Of a DNA stretch of 64,000 nucleotides, positions 31,780-43,085 are shown in pieces (position 1 is the first letter of the stretch; each line of letters opens with the position of its first letter). The translations under genes were made by a program, and so were the position numbers. The notes under the pieces are model-generated. The model made no database searches. It was not told the DNA's origin and saw nothing but the letters and a program-made list of their open reading frames with translations. The stretch lies in assembly GCA_013368375.1 (NCBI GenBank), contig JAACJP010000051.1, forward strand, positions 146,103 through 210,102, written 5' to 3'. This DNA is from Tricholomella constricta. Its lineage: Eukaryota; Basidiomycota; Agaricomycetes; Agaricales; Lyophyllaceae.

Positions 31780-33784
31780 CTAGACAAGATCGATGACCTC
31801 ACGCCCACACATTCAGCCAAGCAGGATCAAATTCATGCGTCCATCATCAGCACTCTACTTGCGCTGATGGACAGGCTGGACGGGCGCAGCCAGATTGTGG
31901 TCATTGGCGCGACTAACAGTCCCGAAGCATCGTCTCGCCATTCGCACGACGCAGATGCCGATGAAGATGATGATGTGATGACAAAACTAAGCCGAACATC
32001 TGGTACTCTACTCGCAACAGAACGAAGAATCAGACGCGTTCGCAATCCTCTGCCACCACCACCACCACCACAGCAAGGCCCAAAGATCCAGGGCCCTCCC
32101 AGCGCCCCCAACGCCTCACCTGATGTAATGCTGCATGAGCCTCCCAGGAAGAAAGGACGTCTACGTTGACCATACGTCCTCTGGCGCCTCTGCCGACGCA
32201 GATGGCTCGATCGACGATGCACCACAAAGCTCCTCCGACCTTGAGCCAGAAGAGGAGGGAGACGGCAAGCCATACGCCCTCCGGCAACAACAGCGAATCA
32301 ATTACACGATCCCACCAGAGCTCGAGGAAATGCGGAAGCCACCACCGAAGGCTAATGGCGGCGAGTAATGGTGATCATGGTGGGGGAGACCCTGCACGGC
32401 GGCGCCCGGGGTGAGTTCTATTTCGGGCTGCCTGGACTCGAGGCACGGGAGAAGATATTGGGGATCATGACGAAGGGGTGGGCCAGGTGGGGCGAGGAGG
32501 TTGAGGTGGGCGAAGCGGAGGAGGCGATGGGGAAGTGGCAGCCCACTGAGAAACTGAAGGGCCTTGCAAAGCTTACGAAGGGGTATGGAGGGGCGGACTT
32601 GAGGGTGACTTGCGGTTTTGAGATCTGCCTTTGTGTGGCGGCTGATTTTTCTATTGCTGCTGAAGGCCCTGTGCACGGAGGCAGCGCTCAATGTCCGCAG
32701 ATATACCCTCGAACGAGAGGCTGCTGTTGAAGCCGAAGATGATTGGTGTCGGCTTGAGGGACTTTATGATATCCATCAAGAGTGCGCACCTCTCCTTCGA
32801 TGCTTTCTAAATGTCTCTCATGGCATCCAGAACTCGTGCCCTCATCTGCAAGATCAACCTTGTCATCAGCAACGCCTCTACCTCCACAATTCGGCCCGTT
32901 GTTGAATGATGCTCTGGAACGTGTCAAGACCGCGATAGGCTGTGTGCTGCCGATGGAGAAAAGGCTTACTGCTCTCGAAGAGGCGATGTTCGAGGATGAT
33001 GACGGAGAAAAGGGGGCATTGGAGAGGGAGATGCTCATGCAGGGTGCGTTCTCATGGCATTATTCTGGCACTCAATGCTAACATACCCCTAGCTATGCAG
33101 ACTCTTCGTGTCTATCGTCCTGAGGGCATGGGCTAGGGCTACGTCGGAGCTGCTGCATTGCATTATCTAGAAGGGTATCACATTCAGACTTTGGAACTGG
33201 CCATCCTGATGAGTGACTCAACACGAGTGAGTGAGATGAACTTCACACAATGTCTCTATCGATTGACCGGACGATCATAGACTATAGAGGCAGGTATTGT
33301 CCAGCTTTTCGTCGAGGCTAAGCGCCATCAACCTTCTGTGATTTACATTCTCTCTCTTATGGGATGGTGCGCCGCCGTGCCTGCGGCTTCGCGTTCAACC
33401 CTCCGCACCATGCTTGATACACTTACCCCCACCGACCCCATCCTTTTACTCGTAGTGGTTGACGGCGATTACCTAGACCTCCCATCCGATGTCAAGGCGT
33501 GGTTCGGCCCCTCCAAGGACAACCGCATCGAGCTCACTTCACCCTCTCTTTCACACCGCATCGAATTCTTCGCACTGCTCATCAAGGATGTCAGGAGACC
33601 GCCAAACCATTTTGCGGACGGCGTCAAGAGGAAGCTGAGAGTGCTTGAGAAGCTCCCAATTGCACCGCTGCTGGAACCTCTAAAATTGACTGCAGCAGAG
33701 TTGGCAGTGCAGGAGGAGAATGACCAGCGGGTTATCACGCTGCTCAAGTATCGTCTTGGACCTAACGGTACGTCGTCGTTTTAG
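31780..33784 (+). pseudogene. Scrambled ATAD2/Yta7-like AAA+ ATPase pseudogene
   Basis: Segments in several frames match the chromatin AAA ATPase Yta7/ATAD2. At 31785-31930 comes the first AAA domain from Walker B to sensor 1 (KIDDLTPTHSAKQDQIHASI, IVVIGATNSPEA). Then comes acidic N-terminal material that should precede it (HSHDADADEDDD, EEEGDGKPYALRQQQRINY at 32244-32300). Next is the segment after the arginine finger (EFYFGLPGLEAREKILGIMT at 32413-32472; KGYGGADLR), then LPPQFGPLLNDALERVKTAI. Finally a remnant of the second AAA domain lies at 33290-33784 (LFVEAKRHQPSVIYI, DLPSDVKAWFGPS). The P-loop of the first AAA domain and the bromodomain are missing and several stops occur. Not functional. 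Confidence 0.75.
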
Positions 33785-33945
33785 GTGTCTTCTTTACGTT
33801 CCATTCATTCCCTTTAGGAGGAGTATAATTTTGAGGAGGAGCTGAGTATTGAGAAGAGGGACTGTACTTGACTTTCTTTCACCTTCAAATTAGATGTTAT
33901 TGACACTATATATCAACACTCTCAATTTATGTATTCGTAATTCTA

Positions 33946-36900
33946 TTATGCATTGTTGTAGCTGTCTGTACTGTTGTCGACGATTGCCGCAAGCCACAGA
34001 TCGAAAGGGGTGGAAGCATCCATTGGCGCATCTGCATACTCGGCCTTGAGAAGGGATTTTGTGTCCTCGTTGAGAAGGATATCCAGTGTTTGAGAACAAA
34101 CGTGCAGATGGGACCCCTATAATTTTTTTCAGCACGCTCCAAATGAAATTCAGAAAAGTAACTCACGCTGGCAGTAGCAAGCCTTTGAGATGAATCAAAC
34201 GTATTCACAAAATTTATCTGAAGATCAGGGATGAGGCACGTAGCCACGGCAGATGACAATACATACCAGTATTTGCTGAAAGTTTCCTGTCAAGTACTCG
34301 GAACCCGTAACGGCCTTCAGGAATTCACGAGCTCGAAAAGCAGGGTGGTTAGAAGGAGGGTCGCGGTCTTCAGACCCTTCGCCGGTGGGATATCCTCGGC
34401 CACGCAGGTAGCGTGCAATGGATTGAAGGCAAAGGGCTTCCAGGTGATTTTGCGCTTCATTTCCTTCCAAATTCGTGTTGGAGACCCGAATTAGTTGTAT
34501 GACTTGGTCGGGATGGACAACGACCCGACCCAAGTAGAGACTGTTGACAATACGGAGAGTTTGTTCATATTCTCCAAATGACTGTTCAAAGAATGGTGAG
34601 CCACAGTCTTCTGATATCCAAACAAGATAGCTCACCTTGATAAATGATAATGCCTCTGATGATGCATGTGCAGGCGAGCCCTCAACAAACTGGTCGTCAA
34701 ATCCTGATTTGAGGGCCACAAAAAGCGGGTTTTGATGGATGCTGGCCCAGTCGGTAGTGCCAAATATAAGTCCAGATGTCAATTGGCGCTTGATGGCATC
34801 TAACGATGAAGAGGTCAGTGAGCGAATGTAAGAAGCCTGTGAAGCGGTTTGAGATTTCTGTTTTTTCTTTCAGCAGCTAAAATTACGCACAGTTACGTTG
34901 GGAATCAGTTCATATATAAGTGACATCGGATCTTGTCCTTGCGGGAGGCTAAGTGTGGAGTTGCCAGAATCATCAGTGATGGTTCGGGGTGGCCAGGTAG
35001 CAAGGCGGTTTGCAATGTTGGGAACAGTTTTGCGGATTAGGTCTTCATCGGTGGTGCCATTAAATTTGTGAATGAGGTGTAAGAGCAAAAATGGTGATAT
35101 TGGCGTGATTGGATGACGATGAAGCAGAGTCAGGCGCATGATCATTCCATAAGCGGTGAAAGCAAGGATGTCGCCAGCGGAGGGGACCAGTCCTGGGACA
35201 AGCAACGGAGTGTATAGATCATCAGAAATTCTTGTCCAATGAGTCGAGTTGTTGACCACGAGTCGTAGAAGAGCAGCCCAGGTCGATCTGGCAGGTCCGT
35301 TGCCAACACCCTCTCCCCTGTAGTAATATGAAGAAGATTGAAATAACACATGAATTTGCTGACGTACAATGACACTCGCAGGCGACTTCCAAAAAGTGTT
35401 GCAATGTTGAAATTTTGAATAGAGAGAGTGCGCGCGAGGTTCAATGGTGGAGGCCTGCAGCCGATGCAGGATATGATGTTAGAAAAGAAGGCATGGGCAG
35501 CCTCGTCTGTGGTTTCTGCATAAATACAAAGCTCCTCATCGTAGTCCAGCTCTGTAAGAAACAAAGCAGCAACCTCATCAGACCATATCTCCAACGTGTC
35601 GAGATCATCCTGTGGTGCAAGGGCAGTCAATGGCATGGCAGGCAGGGACGCAGAAGGCATAGTAGTGGAGGCAGTAGCTGGGGCAGAAGCTGGGGCTGCG
35701 AGGTTCTGGAGCTGAGGATCAATTGTGAATAAAGGTGACGAGTTGGGGGCTTCTGTCATTTGGAGATCAATACTTTCGTTCTACATGTACGTGTAAGTAA
35801 ACGTTAACTGAATTGGTAACCAACACTTACTGTCTCAGGTTGATCACATCTTTCATCGCACATGGGATTACTGGAGGGCTCATTTATCTGTGGTGTATAG
35901 GATCGGTTCCACATCCGTCGAGCCAGACACATGTGGGATCCAGTGCCATTCAGTGGACCTATAATGGTACTCTGCATAGGAACTATATACGCCAATGAGC
36001 TTTATTTTGAGGATAAGTAATGGATGAACTCACCAATGAAGATAACTTGTCTTTCAGTTTCACGTCTGTTCAACGGATTGGGTACAGATGGGTCTGAGAC
36101 GACAGAGTAAGATGGCCATCTGCTCGTCTGTTTCTGAAGTTCCTTCTGTGTTAGCAGGGCCAGTGAGTGGGGATAAAGCCAGAGTAAAGTTCCGCTTGTG
36201 GAAGAGCGGTTGGTCTTTCCCGCGGATAGAAGACCCCATTGAATCAAAGTATCAGACATATTTGTGCTTGATGGAGACGGATGGGGGGACATTGTTACTG
36301 AAAAAGCGAGGTGTCGGTTATTGAAGTGGGTGAGAAGGGATTGATTGAGGTTTTGTAGGACAGGGTCTGTTGGAAGGCCATGGAGATCGAGATCGTATGC
36401 AAGTCCAATTGTCTTGGCCCTTTCTATGAACCACAGCATTTTCTGTGGTGTTGGAGCTCGTAGCTGCTTGAACCTCTCATCTTCAGCGTCTGGATCGAGC
36501 GTTCCGTAGATCTTGAAAAAAATAAGCAGTGTGTGATGTATATTCACGGTAAAGGCTTACAGGTTCAGGGTGGATGCACACGACGAACTCGTAGGCCTGC
36601 ACTTTCGCAGATGTGGAGGATCGTGGGGCGGAAATCCTATTTGAGGGCCTGTGGGTTGGGCGAGCCCTTGGCCGAGGAACTATAGGAAACGTCGAGGGGC
36701 CAGGGTTAGACGCAACCCCCATGGTCCGCGTGGGAGCCATTGAGACAACCGCAGGCTGGTGTCGCTCATACGAAGCCCGTCGTCGGTCATTTGTGCTGGC
36801 ATTGGAGGAAATGGATTGATTTGCTGATGAAGCCGGTTGCAGTGGCGACGTGTAATGTTGAGGTTGAATAGAGACATTATTGTTGGAATTGGGTAGTAAG

Positions 36901-37290
36901 CGAGTGGGAACAGAAGATGGTTGAACGGGTTGGCTGAATATTGAAGGGGGGTTCCATGGCAGTAGACTTGGTGGAGCAGGAATTGAAGGTTCGAGATTGT
37001 GCATAAAATAAGGTGCCTGGCAGTGGCGACAGGTCGATCGGCCACCAGGTGTTGGGTCATTCTGTCAAAAAATAAGTGTGGTTTACTAACTGAAAGAAAT
37101 GAAAATATACCGTTTGGAATCTGTTGTCCGAGTCTCGGCAGGTGCGGGGCTCTAGAAAAGGCCCGGGAGCAGGAGAAGGTGAGTGATCATCGAGTGAGTG
37201 TCCACAAACACAGCCAGGGTCACCATGCTCCTGGTAGACTGCTTGGCACTGACAAAAGCGGCATGGGTGCCGCCCTTGCACGACGGACAT
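33946..37290 (-). CDS. 943-aa mushroom protein: Cys-rich N-terminus, HECT-like C-terminus
   Basis: Ten minus-strand exons (37111-37290, 36561-37061, 36034-36511, 35831-35958, 35368-35780, 34887-35317, 34636-34799, 34267-34581, 34167-34217, 33946-34116) join in frame to 943 aa without a stop. The N-terminus has Cys pairs (CRFCQCQAVYQEHGDPGCVC, CGHSLDDH, CRHCQAPYF) expected to bind zinc, followed by a 150-residue disordered stretch. The second half ends with FLKAVTGSEYLTGNFQQI and GSHLHVCSQTLDI...STPFDLWLAAI, which resembles the C-lobe of a HECT ubiquitin ligase, including an H-x-C where HECT has the catalytic Cys. I know the family from agarics, where it is multi-copy and uncharacterised. E3 activity is a weak inference. 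Confidence 0.7.
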
Positions 37291-37544
37291 AAAGAAAAAG
37301 CAGAGTGTCCAAAATGGATGATCTGAGAGCGCCCCAAAAAGTGACCGGCCACATTCAGACCGATTGGCCAGAGCCCAAACAGGAGCTATCTCAGATGCTC
37401 TCAGGTAAAGGCAGCTTTGAACCAATTGAGAGCACCATCAAGAATCTATTAGCAAGACGTTCATGTTGGCAAAAAGACTGCGACAAGGGGAGAGGCTGTG
37501 CAAGGTCAACGTCACAACAACAGGTCATGATGACAAAGTGAGGC

Positions 37545-37840
37545 GTGGGTAAACATCAAGGTCAACATTTGCAAGTCAAAGACATTGTCGCGATCACTCT
37601 AGGTCAATGTTTTTGTCCGGTGAGGCCCTTCATACGAGAACATACCGCTGCGATCATGCCTTCAGATTTCAATCAATCACAGGTTGTAGAGTCACTCCTG
37701 CTACCTAGTCACTCTCGATGGCTCTAAGGTGCCTGGTGAAGCTAAAGAATCTCGCTGGGCACTTGCAAGGCATATGTGAGTCGCGACATGCGTTCGACAG
37801 TCATAGGCAAAGATGGCCCAGGATGTTGGTCGGCCACATC
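37545..37840 (+). repeat. Dispersed repeat family, copy 3
   Basis: Contains AAGACATTGTCGCGATCACT, CTAGGTCAATGTTTTTGTCC, then CGGTGAGGCCCTTCAT, and the GATGGCTCTAAGGTGCCTGG module with GGGCACTTGCAAGGCATA. These match 12380-12870, but the two modules have a different relative orientation there. Noncoding. Confidence 0.65.
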
Positions 37841-38013
37841 TCGAGGCCGCGACGCCGTTCAGCCACATGTTTGCCATCCTTTAGTTGTCGTCGACTTGTG
37901 ACATCTGCATATCAGTCTCTCGACTATAAAACCTGCTGCAGAGAACCATGTTATCCAGGTTTCACTCATTGTTCTCATTCTCATTCTCTAACGACGAGAA
38001 ATCCTCCATCTAC

Positions 38014-39308
38014 ATGGCCACTACTAAGATCATTCCAGGAGTTATCCCGCAAGACCTCGACAATCAAATTTACATATCCCAGTGGGAAGATAAACTCGTG
38101 AAATCGAGGGACGACCTCTGCGACCGTCTGGACGACCTGCGAGGCTGCCGTGTTCGCTCAATCAGGCATTGCCGGGCCAAAGGGTCGGCTGTCCACGAAC
38201 TTGTTATTGTTGAAGTTCGGTCCGGTGACGATCATCGATTCATGCGCCTGGAGCGCTTGAACAAGAAGGAAGCTGGGGAGACGACCAGGTGAGTTTTGAG
38301 TCTATTTTCTCCTATGCGCTGTAGCTCAATTTGTCATGAAGTGAGCAGAAAAAGCGCACCGCCAAAGAAATCGTCGGCTTGCACAGCGGGAACCACGATC
38401 GTGTTAAATGGACCTCGACCCTCAAGACCGCGATGGCTTCTTCAAAAGAAGAGAAACCGTACCTCGTGGTCCAAACCCTCACTTTTCCAAACGACTTTAC
38501 CACCATCGGCGTCATCGATGTCATAGCGCTCGCGACCGCCATCACCAGCTCCGCTGAGAACTACAGCTTGTTTGCCCATATGTGTCTCTGGTTTGCTGCG
38601 ATCTTCTTCGAATGCATGAAAAAGAGGACCATCAACCACGACGGGGTCCACTTTGCCGAAGGCCCATTGTATGCGGAACGGGGGAATATACTCAAAGTCA
38701 ACTTTGTTGACGCCAACTGCAAACTCATCGCCACTGGGCTCACTGTTAAGACAAAGGAAACTCTCGTCAATCACTATTCTGCTGAGGGGACAGAGCAGTT
38801 CCTAGTTGCCTTCGAGAACGACTCTCGGCTTGCAGTCGGCGATCTTGCTGAGAACCCGGTGGATACGATGATGAAACGGTGGGATATATCGGGCAAGAAG
38901 CTGACAGCCTCGTTGAAAGCCGCGGTTGATGCTGCAATTGCAGAGAGGGATGCACTCAAAATCGCAAATGCTGCATTGGCTACCGAGCGTGCAGAACATG
39001 TTGCAGAACGTGAGAAGCTTCATGCTTCATTGGCTGCCGAACGCGCCGAACGGATGAAGCAGGACCAGCAGACTGCAAAGTGGATGGCGGAGCGCGACGC
39101 TGAGGTGGCTGCAGAACGGCAAGGACGTCTGAAGCTGGAGGCTCAGGTGGCTGCCGAACATGCTGAACGTATGAAGCAGGAGCAGCAGACTGCACAGCGG
39201 ATGGCAGATGTATGTATTTTTGCATTGAACAGGCAACTAATTATTGACATACTCCTAGATGATGGCTCGTATGCAGTCACTGGAGGCGTCACTCTCCGTC
39301 ACCGGATA
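38014..39308 (+). CDS. Coiled-coil hypothetical protein
   Basis: Exon 1 (38014-38289, MATTKIIPGVIPQDLD...) is followed by an intron with GTGAGT at 38290. The next exon, about 38350-39210, reads KEIVGLHSGNHDRVKW onward, then a short intron (GTATGT..CCTAG, 39211-39258) and a last exon MMARMQSLEASLSVTG ending at TAA 39306-39308. The C-terminal 130 residues are repeats of AERAERMKQ/QVAAEHAERMKQEQQTA, a long coiled coil. The N-terminal globular part is unknown. The acceptor of intron 1 could not be fixed in frame, so a frameshift there is possible. Confidence 0.5.
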
Positions 39309-40520
39309 ATGTCTCATTCAGGTGAGTTATCAACCCATCGCGGCTCCAGTCACGCTATCGTGCTTACGGGACGCGACAAGGTCGAGCTGTCCATCGCTAC
39401 TTCGCGAAGGAGCTGGGGTGGGGGTCCATGGTGTTTGATATCCACGCGTCCTTGACTTTGCTTGATCGACTTGCTATGCTGTTTCTTCTTCGCCTCGTTC
39501 TGATTCTTTGCTCTTGATTGTTCTGTTGATTTTGATTGTTTTGTTTTTCGTCGTAAATGAGCTTTGTATTCAGCGGCTGTGTCACAGTATGTTTCGTGCT
39601 TCCACTATGAATGCCAGGGAAAGATAATTTCTGCTGTCTGTTTGACAAACATCGGACAGGTCTAACAACAAGAAAATCATGGGATGTCGGTCATTCCTCT
39701 TCGTCCCTGATGGCGGGTGGCAAGGAATAAGCTTCATCTCAAACAGCGTATATCAGATCCAGACCTCGACAAACCACGACGAAGCGCCCATACAGTGCGC
39801 AGCGCGCGGATCTCATGCACGCCCTGCTCGAGTCGATCTACACTTTCCAAAGGAACGCTGGCATGGTGAGCGGTGGTTCGAGACATTAAGCTTTTAAATG
39901 GCATGCGTACGGCGAAGCCTTGCAGTTGGAAATCGAGCTCCGAGTCGATACATTTTGATCCACGCGAGGGGGTTGTCAAAGTCGAACTGATGAGAGCGGT
40001 CAGAAGAAGTTGATTGCGTGCTTGGAGATACTTCTCTACTCGTTACCGAGCGCGGTCGAATTCCCAGTTGGCTGCGGATTCGTTGATGGGCTCGTTCTTG
40101 TTTATTATGATGCCTCCGAAACCCATTCCGCGAGAGCAGGGAGGTCCAGGTCCAAGCGACATGATAACGCTTATCATGTGTGACAAGCGTCATCGCCGGG
40201 CACGAGTGCTGTCAATGTCCTAAGCAAGACATTGAGAATGCGGTGAACAAACCATATCAATGGGCTACCTTACCTTCCTCTCGATCTCTTCCGACAGAGT
40301 GCAGTCCAGCTCACAAAAAGCGATATCCTTCCGAACGACACGCTTCTCCCAAAGAGGAGGGAGGCAACTGTGCGACGAACTGCATGCGCCCGCCCCACTG
40401 CTGCTTCGTCCTCCTCAAACTAGCCCCTTCCTCCGATGGCACCTTCAAGCGAATTGCGCGCGCACAACTTGGTTTGTTTCGAAGAGGCAGAGGTTTTTAT
40501 CGGATACGTACATGTACAGG
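39309..40520. other. Intergenic with a minus-strand ORF remnant
   Basis: On the minus strand FDNPLAWIK and DSELDFQLQGFAVRMPFK lie in adjacent frames near 39900-40010 and look like a decayed coding fragment of unknown family. No intact gene is supported. Confidence 0.3.
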
Positions 40521-40529
40521 GCAGGTGTT

Positions 40530-42060
40530 TTCGAACGGACGGGTGTCTGCAAAAGCGTGCAGAACAGATAGAGATCCAGATAGTCCGCGGCAAGGATTTG
40601 CAACGTGGGGTATGGCGACAGATTTGTGTGAAGTTCAAACCGTCAGCCAACCATGAGGAAGGCAGAAAAGAAAAAAAGGTAACCAGCCCTGGTAGTCGGA
40701 CAGCCCCAGTATATCCCCGCTTGATAACAAGTGGCGATACCTGAAGCCGCTGTCGCACTGAGCCTCAGAGAAGCACAGGGAAACAGGACCCGGTCCTGGG
40801 CGCCCAAGGCCAGGAGCTAGTCAACAGGTCACATAGCGGTTGGGTTGTGACTGATCGAATTTTGCATTTTGTTGGGCTGGAGGATTTGAACGATTGCAAC
40901 CGGCTGAAATTTTTTTGAGTAATCTTCAGTTAGCAATTATTGGAACGTGCGTATGTGAGCGACACCCTGAAGGATGGTAGTTGTATGCTTGCGATAGATG
41001 AGAAGATGAGGAGTGTATGGTCACAGGGAGACGAATGTAGCTCATCGATGTAGTTCAAATATCTCCCTAGCTTTTTGATTCCGTCGTATATCCTCTTCCT
41101 TGAGTTCCGAGTTCAGAGCGGTGGATATCTCGCAAGCATACTGCTCCCTGACCTGTTATTCATCATTTTATGAGAATGGAAAATGAAAACAGAGGCGAAA
41201 GAGTACCTTGACGAGCTCCTTCAAGTGCGATGGGACTAGGGCAGGCGCTTTCGCGCGTGTCTGCAAAAGCATGCAGAACAGTCAGAGATCCAGATAGTCC
41301 GCGACAAGGATTTGCAACCTCAGGGCGGGTGGGGTATGGTCGATAACCTGCGATATTCGTGCAACGTGAAGGAAAAAAAAGGACATTACGTCAGGAGTTT
41401 TCTGAGTGACACAGCTGACGCTAAACGTATTCGTGAAGTTCAAACCGTCAGCCAGCCATGAGGAAGGGAGAAAAGAGAGAAAAAGGTAATCAGCCCTGGT
41501 AGTCGGACAGCCCCAGTATATCCCCGCTTGATAACAAGTGGCGATACCTGAAGCCGCTGTCGCACTGAGCCTCAGAGAAGCACAGGGAAACAGGACCCGG
41601 TCCTGGGCGCCCAAGGCCAGGAGCTAGTCAACAGGTCACATAGTGGTTGGGTTGTGACCGATCGATTTTTGCATTTTGTTGGGCTGGAGGGTTGAACGCG
41701 TGCATCCGGCTGAATTTTGTTTTTGGCAATCTGGAGTTGGAAATTCTTGAAGGCCCCTATGTGCCCAGGTAATAAACGAAACCCTGAACGATGGTGGTTG
41801 TATCCTTTTCATAGATGAGAAGATGAGGAATGTACTGTCACAGAGAGACGAATTCCCGTGGCTCATCGATGTAGTTCAAATATCTCCCTAGCTTTTTGAT
41901 TCCGTCGTATATCCTCTTCCTTGAGTTTCGAGTTCAGAGCGGTGGATATCTCGCGGGCATACTGCTCCCCGACCTGTTATTCATCAATTTATGAGAATGT
42001 AAAATGAAAACAGAGGCGAATGCGTACCTTGACGAGCTCCTTCAAGTGCGATGGGGCTAG
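40530..42060. repeat. Direct segmental duplication of about 0.8 kb, including the RRP42 3' end
   Basis: Copy 1 (about 40530-41240) and copy 2 (about 41260-42060) share long near-identical tracts: 40632-40895 with 41437-41700, and 41000-41240 with 41817-42060. Copy 2 contains the last RRP42 exon and copy 1 an extra copy of it. Confidence 0.85.
41000..41240 (-). pseudogene. Duplicated terminal exons of RRP42
   Basis: The minus strand reads REQYACEISTALNSELKEED, then IRRNQKAREIFELHR and a stop, differing from the functional last exon at 41863-41973 by a few residues. The partial upstream exon (LVPSHLKELVK) and the intron between are also copied. It is not attached to the rest of the gene. Confidence 0.8.
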
Positions 42061-43027
42061 CTCACCGGGGCCAAGCATACGCATCGCTTGCATCACCGGA
42101 GAGGCCGGAGAAGGAAATGAAAAGGCGAGTAATAATCTCAGTGGCGTGGCTGCCTCTTCCTGAGCTGTGGCGTCCAGGAAATGGATGGGGTGTTCCTACA
42201 CAAAATGAATTGGAATCGTGATGCGTCTGCAAGATCAAACTACTCACGAGATTGAGTGTGACAGAAACTGGCCACTGTGCGCGCCCATCTAGCGGTTCTC
42301 CTTCATCCCAATAGTCTGGAAGTTCAAAGTCCGTCGCCTTGTGTATTGTGCGCGTATCAAATCCGCTCTGCGTATCTTCATCCACATCCATGTCGCCCCT
42401 TCCTCCTTGCGCCGTGGTGTCCCCCCCGGCCTTCTGTGGTCGGGCCTTATATTCTACACCCCGTGTTCTCGGCACACGTGTGTCCCAGAGAGCGGCACGG
42501 GAGGCCATGAAGAGCGCGTCAAGAATGTTGCCCGCATCAGAAAGAACAAGGACGTCGAGGTTCAGCAGCCATGACTTTTTTTTTGGTAAGATACCGAGAT
42601 TTTTGGGGTGGAGAGAGCGATGGGAAAGCGTTTGGTGCAGGAGAATAGTCAGGTCCGCTTGGAGGTCATCGAGGGCTGATGAGGAGAGGTGAGGGTACGC
42701 CGATGGAGAGCTAGCTTTGCGCAATTAATGATAAAGTATATCTTGACTCGCGCCACTCACCCACCATGTTACTGTGCACACGATGCGACCTCCGTCGCGT
42801 CCGTCGCTGTTGCCTTCGATGGACTCGACCTCGAGCTTTGCAGCAGCCACAACCTCGGTGCCACCACCAATGCTCAGGCGCGCACTCCCATTTGCAAGAG
42901 GGGCAATCCCTGTTTCTAATGCAATAGAACGACAGTCAAGGAGGGCGCGGCCATCTGCACGGGAAGGGGGATTGGCGAGGAGGCCAGCCTGGATGTACGA
43001 TTTTTCGGCCTTGGAGAGGGACAGCAT
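41863..43027 (-). CDS. RRP42: Exosome complex component RRP42 (RNase PH-like)
   Basis: Four exons (42765-43027, 42248-42710, 42028-42195, 41863-41973) join to 334 aa. The N-terminus is MLSLSKAEKSYIQAGL, then SRADGRALLDCR and LETGIAPLANGSARLSIGGG, the hallmark of the RRP42/EXOSC7 subgroup of RNase PH-like proteins. The middle contains an acidic insertion (GDMDVDEDTQSG). RRP42 is one of six subunits of the catalytically inert ring of the nuclear and cytoplasmic RNA exosome, which feeds RNA to Rrp44. Start chosen at 43027 because the family begins with this motif; an ATG at 43078 would add 17 residues. Head-to-head with the aminopeptidase gene. Its last two exons are duplicated downstream. Confidence 0.87.
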
Positions 43028-43085
43028 TTGGTCGGAGATTGATCCGAAGCCGACTGATAACTTGGTCCTGTTTTCCATCTTAACA
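43028..43085. promoter_or_regulatory. Shared bidirectional 5' region of RRP42 and the aminopeptidase
   Basis: Start codons of the two divergent genes are only 58 bp apart (7 bp if RRP42 starts at 43078). The mRNA leaders must either overlap or be extremely short. No TATA box is visible. Confidence 0.5.
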
